Shown here: in pieces, positions 1 to 3,694 of the stretch | Layout of the letters: every line of letters starts with the position of its first letter | Position numbering within the stretch: position 1 is the first letter of the stretch | Source: Cyanobacteriota bacterium | GTDB taxonomy: Bacteria; Cyanobacteriota; Cyanobacteriia; PCC-6307; Cyanobiaceae | Assembly (NCBI GenBank): GCA_947463165.1 | Contig: CANHSW010000158.1 | Coordinates: forward strand, 1-5,761 | Reading direction: 5' to 3' | DNA: 5,761 nucleotides | Made by a program: the position numbers and the translations under genes | The notes under the pieces: model-generated | Seen by the model: the letters and a program-made list of their open reading frames with translations, nothing else | What the model was told of the DNA's origin: nothing | Databases searched by the model: none

Positions 1-1
1 T

Positions 2-181
2 AACGGCAAGATCCGCCACCTGATTGATCCCACCTATGGCTTCATTCTGCTGCTGTCAAGATTTGGCCTGGCAACTGACCTTAAGCTGCCAAGTAACCAA
101 CAGCTTTTGGCCGGTCTTAGTCCAAATCTGCGACTTAAAAAGCAGATCAGCCAGTCTATGGAAAGTTCAAGGGAGAATTAA
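2..181 (+). CDS. C-terminal end of an unrecognised protein (5' end outside the window)
   Basis: A reading frame is open from the left edge (codons from base 2) to a TAA at 179-181, giving about 59 residues. The translation reads as plausible protein: a start like NGKIRHLIDPTYGFILLLSRF, with a short hydrophobic stretch (FILLL), then a polar tail rich in Lys, Gln and Ser ending in SSREN. GC-ending codons dominate the first half. The minus-strand frames opposite are closed by stops, and a competing plus frame that needs a TTG start at 24 reads less like protein. A terminator-like hairpin 32 bases after the stop supports a real gene end. I do not recognise the family, and no function can be given from this fragment. 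Confidence 0.55.
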   Translation, partial: NGKIRHLIDPTYGFILLLSRFGLATDLKLPSNQQLLAGLSPNLRLKKQISQSMESSREN

Positions 182-213
182 GTGCTCAAATTTATTGGGC
201 AGCTCCAGTTGAC

Positions 214-235
214 AGCTTCTGAGGGAAGCTTTCTT
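214..235 (+). terminator. Probable rho-independent terminator of the left-edge gene
   Basis: AGCTTC (214-219) pairs with GAAGCT (225-230) around the five-base loop TGAGG, and the stem runs into a T-rich stretch (TTTCTT). It sits 32 bases after the stop at 181. The stem is only six base pairs, so the call is moderate. Confidence 0.5.
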
Positions 236-334
236 GTCATCTGTGTGGATAGCTAGTGGTGACAGCCCATGTGCGCCGATGTGGGCGGATAGTGCGGGCA
301 GCTCGAAAAATCTTAATTTTGCTGACTAGATCAA

Positions 335-360
335 GGGGGCAGGTCGGCTGCCCTGCCCCC
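335..360. repeat. Nine-base-pair GC-rich hairpin
   Basis: GGGGGCAGG (335-343) is perfectly complementary to CCTGCCCCC (352-360), with an eight-base loop. No T-run follows on either strand, so it is not a classical terminator. It could be a second transcription block behind the left-edge gene, part of a small RNA, or a structural element. The symmetry is certain; the role is unknown. Confidence 0.6.
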
Positions 361-405
361 AGCTTCCGCCGGCGTTAATTCGATCAACTTTGGCGGTTTT
401 CTAGA

Positions 406-465
406 GTCATCCTTAATGATGACGTTGCAAAATTTTGCCTGGTTAGGAATTGCCGGATTCAATTC
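406..465. repeat. Cluster of three short dyad-symmetric elements
   Basis: Three dyads lie in 60 bases: GTCATC/GATGAC (406-411 and 418-423), the perfect 12-base palindrome GCAAAATTTTGC (427-438), and GAATTG/CAATTC (447-452 and 460-465). They do not lie near the start of any gene I can support: the nearest start, at 750, is almost 300 bases away and reads toward them. They could be protein-binding sites or stems of an untranslated RNA. Confidence 0.45.
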
Positions 466-491
466 TGTACCACTCAGCTGCAGTGGCGATC

Positions 492-520
492 AAAAATGCC
501 AACAGGGCTGCAAACTTGGC
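492..520 (-). terminator. Possible terminator of the small minus-strand gene
   Basis: Read on the minus strand, GCCAA (520-516) can pair with TTGGC (502-498) around a 13-base loop, and the stem is followed by ATTTTT (497-492). It lies about 40 bases beyond the stop at 562. The short stem and long loop make it weak. Confidence 0.3.
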
Positions 521-561
521 GGAGCGTAGTAGGCGGCTTAGTACGGCTGTGTTTGGTGGAA

Positions 562-750
562 TCATTTGGCGTTCTGCGCAGATTCTGTGCTTAGCTCATT
601 GGTGGGCACTGCAAAAGTTGGTGAGCGTTGGCTGGCCAGGGGCCAGCGCCGCACCCAGACACAGTCAGAAAACTCATCGATATTCACCACTTGGTAGGTA
701 CCGCCTGGTTTCTGGCTGAGGCTGATCAAGTCACCGCATTTAATGGTCAT
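562..750 (-). CDS. Small conserved-looking hypothetical protein (62 residues)
   Basis: ATG at 748-750 to TGA at 562-564. The protein is short and soluble, with no signal peptide or membrane segment. Its pattern (GDLISLSQKPGGTYQVVNID, then W32-V-R-R-W36-P-L and S43-P-T-F46-A-V48) alternates hydrophobic and polar residues like a small beta-barrel. To my recollection it resembles short cyanobacterial hypothetical proteins with a central WVRRWPL-type motif; this is memory, not a search. The last nine or so residues (STESAQNAK) look like a disordered tail. There is no Shine-Dalgarno at normal distance: a GGAG lies 18 bases upstream of the ATG. A strong hairpin lies at 787-823 in the presumed leader. 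The function is unknown. The gene is isolated, with the next minus-strand gene more than 600 bases upstream. Confidence 0.65.
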   Translation of the reverse strand: MTIKCGDLISLSQKPGGTYQVVNIDEFSDCVWVRRWPLASQRSPTFAVPTNELSTESAQNAK

Positions 751-786
751 GGCACTTATCTGAACTAACTCCAGTTAAGTGACCCA

Positions 787-823
787 GGCAGGGCTGGTAA
801 GTATTAATGCTTAAGCCCTGACC
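787..823. promoter_or_regulatory. Long imperfect hairpin upstream of the 62-residue gene
   Basis: CAGGGCT (789-795) pairs with AGCCCTG (814-820). After a two-base bulge (796-797) the stem continues as TAAG (798-801) with CTTA (810-813), leaving an AT-rich loop of about eight bases. GG (787-788) can pair with CC (822-823) across one bulged A. It starts 37 bases upstream of the ATG at 750 on the minus strand and could lie in its 5' leader. No T-run follows on either strand. The structure is clear; a regulatory role is inference. Confidence 0.4.
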
Positions 824-937
824 AGTAACCTGCTGCCGATCTGCAGCTTCTGCCTCTCTAGTGGGCTGGCCAGGCCAGTGCTGACCAGCTGTTGGCGAGC
901 TTTTCGGGATCCAGCCCCGCGCTTCCCCTGCCTAGCA

Positions 938-951
938 GCAGCCATGGCTGC
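938..951. repeat. 14-base perfect palindrome upstream of the dehydratase gene
   Basis: GCAGCCATGGCTGC is its own reverse complement, ending 43 bases before the ATG at 995. Its position would suit an operator, but no -35/-10 pair can be placed confidently around it. The ATG inside it (944) is not in frame with the dehydratase. Confidence 0.4.
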
Positions 952-994
952 CGAGCAACGACCATGATTGAGCTCTGACCTTTGCCAAGCTGCC

Positions 995-1378
995 ATGGGC
1001 CTGCACCAGGAAGCCTGTATCCCCTGTAGTCAGGGTGCAGCAAAGCTCAGCCAGGCTGAGTTATCAGATCTGCTCCACCAGTTGCCCGGCTGGCAGCTGA
1101 TGGATGGCCATCACTTGCAAAAGAGCTGGAAATTTCCCGACTTTCAGCAGGCCCTGGCCTGGGTCAACATCGCCGCTGCAATCTGCGAAGAGCAGGGCCA
1201 TCACGCCGAATTCAGCCTCGGCTGGGGCCACGTCGGGGCGATTGTCTACACCCACAAGGTGGATGGCCTTACCCGCGCCGATGCGGTTTTGGCGGCTCGC
1301 TTCGATGCAGGCTTTGATGGGGCGATAGCAGCGGCCAAGGAACGCAGACCCTATGGGGCCTATGCCAGGCCCCGCTGA
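995..1378 (+). CDS. Pterin-4a-carbinolamine dehydratase (4a-hydroxytetrahydrobiopterin dehydratase)
   Basis: This small cytoplasmic enzyme family dehydrates 4a-hydroxytetrahydropterin to the quinonoid dihydropterin, recycling the pterin cofactor of aromatic amino-acid hydroxylases; its role in cyanobacteria is less settled. With ATG at 995 the protein has 127 residues. The family pattern is clear: LPGW at 30-33, a KxWKFPDFxxALAWV helix region (43-57), the active-site pair H69-H70 in EEQGHHAE, and the second conserved His at 87 in YTHKVDGLTRAD (85-96). Most members are near 95-115 residues. The extra N-terminus (about 17 residues, with C8 and C11) is not part of the fold, so the true start may differ. 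TTG at 968 in the same frame is an alternative that adds nine residues. There is no clear Shine-Dalgarno before either start. Downstream, the gene converges on the Nif11-like gene. The family call is firm; the start is not. Confidence 0.88.
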   Translation: MGLHQEACIPCSQGAAKLSQAELSDLLHQLPGWQLMDGHHLQKSWKFPDFQQALAWVNIAAAICEEQGHHAEFSLGWGHVGAIVYTHKVDGLTRADAVLAARFDAGFDGAIAAAKERRPYGAYARPR

Positions 1379-1380
1379 GC

Positions 1381-1392
1381 CCCTGGCCAGGG
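1381..1392. terminator. Palindrome between convergent genes, possible weak terminator
   Basis: CCCTGGCCAGGG is a perfect 12-base palindrome two bases after the dehydratase stop and is followed on the plus strand by TTTGGTTGT. As a hairpin it has only four base pairs with loop GGCC. An alternative six-base-pair stem pairs GCCAGG (1364-1369) with CCTGGC (1382-1387) across the stop codon. Either could end plus-strand transcription weakly. Confidence 0.3.
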
Positions 1393-1408
1393 TTTGGTTG
1401 TAGGCGCT

Positions 1409-1444
1409 TGGTCAGTTGTATTTGCCTGGTCAGTTGTATTCGCC
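1409..1444. repeat. 18-bp tandem duplication spanning the Nif11-like stop codon
   Basis: TGGTCAGTTGTATTTGCC (1409-1426) is followed directly by TGGTCAGTTGTATTCGCC (1427-1444), with 17 of 18 bases identical, and then TGG begins a third copy. On the minus strand the inner copy encodes the end of the Nif11-like protein (Gly-Glu-Tyr-Asn-stop). The outer copy, in the same frame, would read Gly-Lys-Tyr-Asn-stop, so it carries a spare in-frame stop. Confidence 0.85.
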
Positions 1445-1645
1445 TGGAATGTCCTGCTTGGTGACGGTGACCCGGCCCACCTTCTGGCCAGAGAGCCGCA
1501 GCAGCTCGTCGCCGGAGAAAGAAAATCCGCTGGCGGCGCCGATCTTGGCCACGTCGTCGGCGGTGGCCGCAGCCATTACCGATTGCCGCAGGGCCAGGTC
1601 GTCCTGCATCTTGGCCAGAAAGGCTTTTAGCTGATCTAGGGCCAT
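1430..1645 (-). CDS. Nif11-family small peptide (Nif11-like leader peptide type)
   Basis: ATG at 1643-1645 to TGA at 1430-1432, 71 residues. The start is supported by AGGAG eight bases upstream. Residues 1-49 match the Nif11 domain as I know it: MALDQLKAFLAKMQDD, an amphipathic second helix with ATADDVAKIGAASGF (27-41), then FSGDELLRL. Nif11-type domains serve as leaders of ribosomally made, modified peptides (as in prochlorosins) but also occur in proteins with no known modification. Here the usual Gly-Gly cleavage motif is missing, and the 19-residue tail (GQKVGRVTVTKQDIPGEYN) has no Cys and only two Thr, so a lanthipeptide core is unlikely. No modifying enzyme or ABC exporter is in the window. 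It may be a stand-alone Nif11 protein or a precursor modified elsewhere in the genome. Its 3' end lies in a tandem duplication, and it converges on the dehydratase gene. Confidence 0.8.
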   Translation of the reverse strand: MALDQLKAFLAKMQDDLALRQSVMAAATADDVAKIGAASGFSFSGDELLRLSGQKVGRVTVTKQDIPGEYN

Positions 1646-1653
1646 GGTGCGCT

Positions 1654-1658
1654 CTCCT
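1654..1658 (-). promoter_or_regulatory. Shine-Dalgarno of the Nif11-like gene
   Basis: Minus-strand AGGAG lies eight bases before the ATG at 1645. It is the clearest ribosome-binding site in the window and fixes the start of this gene. Confidence 0.7.
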
Positions 1659-1681
1659 GGCTTGCCGGTGGCAGCGGTGTC

Positions 1682-1707
1682 AGTTCAGACAAGATCAATT
1701 CTGAACT
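1682..1707. promoter_or_regulatory. Inverted repeat upstream of the Nif11-like gene
   Basis: AGTTCAGA (1682-1689) and TCTGAACT (1700-1707) are perfect reverse complements with a ten-base spacer. They lie 37-62 bases upstream of the ATG at 1645. The position fits an operator or a hairpin in the leader. I could not place a -10/-35 pair with confidence. Confidence 0.5.
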
Positions 1708-1715
1708 AGCCCCCC

Positions 1716-1805
1716 GTTGCTGGGAACCCGGCTGCTCGGAACTTGGCTGCTTGCAAGCTGGCTGCTTGGAAATTGGCCGCGTGGAAGCTGGCCGCTTGGT
1801 ATCCG
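1716..1805. repeat. Minisatellite: six tandem 15-bp units
   Basis: Six consecutive units start at 1716, 1731, 1746, 1761, 1776 and 1791, with approximate consensus GCTGCTTGGAAGCTG. The inner units (1746-1790) are closest to consensus and the outer ones are degenerate, as expected for an array that grew by slippage or unequal exchange and then decayed. A unit of 15 keeps any reading frame. In plus frame it would read LLGSW-like pentapeptides, and on the minus strand QPxSK-like ones. Neither is a convincing protein. Confidence 0.8.
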
Positions 1806-1812
1806 CTTGCTT

Positions 1813-1843
1813 AGGGCAACCAATGCAGCTGCCCTGGCTTTTT
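1813..1843 (+). terminator. Hairpin followed by T-run, plus strand (possible terminator)
   Basis: AGGGCA (1813-1818) pairs with TGCCCT (1830-1835) around an 11-base loop, and TTTTT follows at 1839-1843. It would act on plus-strand transcripts, but no plus-strand gene lies between it and the dehydratase more than 400 bases away. It may block antisense transcription into the tRNA. A ten-base palindrome TTGCATGCAA overlaps its end (1842-1851). Confidence 0.3.
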
Positions 1844-1873
1844 GCATGCAATCGCACAAAAATGCCGCAATAC

Positions 1874-1899
1874 AAAAAAACCTCGCAAAAGCGAGGTTT
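1874..1899 (-). terminator. Rho-independent terminator after tRNA-Met
   Basis: On the minus strand AAACCTCGC (1899-1891) and GCGAGGTTT (1886-1878) form a perfect nine-base-pair stem with loop TTTT, followed directly by TTTT (1877-1874). It begins seven bases after the 3' end of the tRNA and is the strongest terminator in the window. It probably ends transcripts from both the tRNA and the upstream M23 gene. Confidence 0.9.
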
Positions 1900-1905
1900 C
1901 CAGCA

Positions 1906-1979
1906 TGGCTCGGGGGAGACTTGAACTCCCGACCTTGGGGTTATGAATCCCACGCTCTAACCAGCTGAGCTACCGAGCC
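1906..1979 (-). tRNA. tRNA-Met (CAU), probably elongator
   Basis: The minus strand folds as a full cloverleaf of 74 bases. The acceptor stem is GGCTCGG/CCGAGCC with discriminator A. The D stem is GCTC/GAGC with AGCTGGTTA in the loop. The anticodon loop is TTCATAA with anticodon CAT (complement of 1943-1945). The T stem is GGGAG/CTCCC with loop TTCAAGT. The 3' CCA is not encoded. The paired first base and lack of three consecutive G-C pairs flanking the anticodon loop argue against initiator tRNA. A CAU-anticodon tRNA-Ile modified by TilS cannot be excluded from sequence alone. The 5' end is 17 bases from the M23 gene stop. Confidence 0.95.
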
Positions 1980-1996
1980 GAGCTCCGCATACTTTA

Positions 1997-3028
1997 TCAG
2001 GCGCGGGGCGGCAGGAATGCCAAGGGGTTCATCGCGCCGCTGCCGGCCGGGTGGATTTCGAAGTGCAGGTGGGGGCCGGTGCTGCGACCGGTGCTGCCCA
2101 TTTGGGAAATGGTCTGGCCCTGATCCACCTCTTGGCCTTCCCGCACCAGCAGGCTGCTGTTGTGGCCGTAGAGGGAGCGACTGCCGTCGGCGTGGGCGAT
2201 GGTCACCAGGTAGCCATAACCGCCATCGTGCCAGCCGGCAAAGACGACGCGACCAGCCTTGGAGGCCACCACCGGGGTGCCCACATTGTTGGCCACATCG
2301 ATTCCCTTGTGCATGCGGCCCCAGCGCCAGCCGTAGCCTGAGGTGAACATGCCCCGGGTGGGCCAGATCCAGCCACCGTTGGTGAGGCCCTGATTAGGGG
2401 GCTGCCGGTCTGACTCCCCGAAGCTCGGCAACTCTGGCCAGCTCAGGCCGCCACTGGCTGCGGGTTTGAGGCCGAGCACCAGCTGGGGCCGCATCGGCGC
2501 CGACTGGGCCAACCTGATCGGGCTACCCACCACCAATTGAGCTGTCTCCAGGCCTGGGTTCAGTCGCAGCAGCTCGCTGAGGCTGAGGCCGTAGCGCTGG
2601 GCAATCTTGACCACCGTGTCGCCAAAGCTGACAACTGCCGCAGGCTCCTGCAGCGCAGGTGGTTTTTCCAGGGGCGGCGAGCGCCTCAGCTCAGTGGTGT
2701 CAATAGAGGCCAGTTGCTTGGCGCTGCGCAAGCTCTGGCTCGGCAGCACCAGCCATTCACCACTGGCGTAGCGGTGATCCTCATTCACATCATTTAGCTC
2801 AGCCAGTCGCTCTTCCTGAATCGCCAGGCGGTTAGCGAGATCCTCGTTGCTGATGCCGCTGCGCACCTTCACCCAAACTCGCTCGGTACTGGTGGCAGGC
2901 AGAGCTGCCAGCAGCGGTTCCAGCGGGGGAGCCGACTGTTGACTGTCGGGCACCAGGGCAGCCACGGCCAAGGGCAAGGCCGCCGGCAGGCAGAAGCTCA
3001 ACCGCAGGATCGTAAGCCAGGGCCTCAT
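1997..3028 (-). CDS. Secreted LysM / M23-family peptidoglycan metalloendopeptidase
   Basis: Cleaves peptide cross-links of peptidoglycan outside the inner membrane; related proteins act in septum splitting, or as NlpD/EnvC-type factors when degenerate. From the ATG at 3026-3028 the protein has 343 residues. It has a basic start (MRPWLTILR) and a hydrophobic signal segment to about residue 25, with a likely cut after the Ala run. A first LysM-like module lies around 50-96 (V-W-V-K-V-R-S-G ... LVLP). A second lies around 130-174 (GDTVVKIAQRYGLSLSELLRLNPGL). Pro-rich linkers separate the modules. The M23 domain spans about 218-340. All M23 zinc and catalytic residues are present: H240 and D244 (HKGID), H289 (YGH), H320 and H322 (HLHFE). 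It is therefore predicted to be active. The frame stays open upstream to 3133, but that extension lacks signal-peptide character, so the inner ATG is chosen. The gene lies 134 bases after trmL, enough for its own promoter, though none was placed convincingly. Confidence 0.92.
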   Translation of the reverse strand: MRPWLTILRLSFCLPAALPLAVAALVPDSQQSAPPLEPLLAALPATSTERVWVKVRSGISNEDLANRLAIQEERLAELNDVNEDHRYASGEWLVLPSQSLRSAKQLASIDTTELRRSPPLEKPPALQEPAAVVSFGDTVVKIAQRYGLSLSELLRLNPGLETAQLVVGSPIRLAQSAPMRPQLVLGLKPAASGGLSWPELPSFGESDRQPPNQGLTNGGWIWPTRGMFTSGYGWRWGRMHKGIDVANNVGTPVVASKAGRVVFAGWHDGGYGYLVTIAHADGSRSLYGHNSSLLVREGQEVDQGQTISQMGSTGRSTGPHLHFEIHPAGSGAMNPLAFLPPRA

Positions 3029-3162
3029 GCACAGTTTCCCAACATAGAAAGGTCCAAGGAGAAGCCGACATTGCCAAGCGGCCAGACAGTAGCGGACTGA
3101 ACCAAAAAGCACAAGTGCAGCTGGATACAGCATCAGTTGCCCCCTTGTCCAGCCTCATGCAG

Positions 3163-3654
3163 CTAAGGAAACCGATTGTCAAGCCCACCCAGCTGGCGCA
3201 GGGCCTCGAACAGCACAATCCCCACCGAAACCGACAGGTTGAGGCTGCGCACCCCACCCCCATCCGAGCCGCTATGGCGCAGCATCGGGATGTGGAGGCG
3301 GGCATCGGCGCTGGCCTGGACCGCCGCCGGCAGACCATCGCTCTCGCGGCCAAACAGCAGCCAGTCATCAGCGGCAAAATCAAAGTTCAGGTAGCTGCTG
3401 GAGGCATGGCGGCTGAGGGCAACCAGGCGGCCGCTATGGCCCAGTTGATGACTGCGGAACTGATCCCAGTCCTGGTGGCGTCGCAGGCGCACCAGGGGCC
3501 AGTAATCGAGACCTGCCCGCCGCAGCTGACGGTCGTCGATGGCAAAACCGAGGGGCTCCACCAGGTGCAGTTCCGTATCCGTAGCCGCACAGGTGCGGGC
3601 CACATTGCCGGTATTGGGCGGAATTTGGGGTTGAAACAGGACGACCCTGGGCAT
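3163..3654 (-). CDS. trmL: tRNA (cytidine(34)-2'-O)-methyltransferase, SPOUT family
   Basis: Uses S-adenosylmethionine to methylate the wobble ribose (position 34) of certain tRNA-Leu species in the cytoplasm; family members act as dimers with a trefoil knot. The 163 residues are close to the family's usual length of about 155. The start MPRVVLFQPQIPPNTGNVAR carries motif 1 (N14-T-G-N17-xx-R20). Motif 2 is LLFGRESDGLP (99-109) and motif 3 is VRSLNLSVSVG (135-145), the knot region that binds the methyl donor. One oddity is a Gly/Ser-rich insertion (about RHSGSDGGG, 126-134) between the conserved IPM and motif 3, where E. coli TrmL is shorter. ATG at 3652-3654 with only a weak GAG upstream. It lies 40 bases after cobU, probably in the same transcript. 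Confidence 0.9.
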   Translation of the reverse strand: MPRVVLFQPQIPPNTGNVARTCAATDTELHLVEPLGFAIDDRQLRRAGLDYWPLVRLRRHQDWDQFRSHQLGHSGRLVALSRHASSSYLNFDFAADDWLLFGRESDGLPAAVQASADARLHIPMLRHSGSDGGGVRSLNLSVSVGIVLFEALRQLGGLDNRFP

Positions 3655-3694
3655 GCTCTCGGCGCCAAAAAAGCAACTGCTGGCCTAGATGCTC

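Larger units (their letters stand above)
182..561. other. Intergenic region of about 380 bases with dyad elements and no convincing gene
   Basis: No open frame here has a credible start and protein-like composition. A plus-strand frame beginning with TTG at 450 runs to 719, but it is antisense to the small minus-strand gene and looks like its shadow. The stretch is visibly richer in A and T than the genes to the right. It contains the terminator at 214-235, a nine-base-pair GC hairpin at 335-360, three short dyads between 406 and 465, and a possible minus-strand terminator at 492-520. A small RNA gene is possible, but I recognise none: the Yfr1 core ACTCCTCACAC, for example, is absent. Confidence 0.6.

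Noticed and set aside
244..252. DnaA-box-like TGTGGATAG
   Set aside because: A single copy with one mismatch to the consensus and no further boxes or AT-rich unwinding region nearby, so there is no case for an origin.
450..719. 89-codon plus-strand open frame with a TTG start
   Set aside because: It is antisense to the 562-750 gene, has an atypical start without a Shine-Dalgarno, and its residue pattern is not protein-like. It is best read as a shadow.
811..996. 61-codon minus-strand open frame ending in LQIGSRLLVRA
   Set aside because: The second half reads a little like protein, but the first half is Arg/Ala low complexity, the start lies inside the dehydratase coding region on the opposite strand, and a second minus frame is equally open there. 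It could be a gene remnant, but the evidence is not enough.
1717..1968. Plus-strand open frame with LLGTW-like pentapeptides
   Set aside because: It runs through the terminator and most of the tRNA in antisense. Its repeats only reflect the 15-bp minisatellite.
3029..3133. N-terminal extension of the M23 hydrolase (start at 3133)
   Set aside because: The ATG at 3026-3028 gives a standard signal peptide at once, whereas the longer form would bury it behind 35 residues of Cys- and aromatic-rich sequence.
2832..3383. 183-codon minus-strand open frame across the trmL-M23 junction
   Set aside because: It overlaps two well-supported genes in another frame and is Cys/Arg/Ser rich as expected of an out-of-frame GC-rich shadow.
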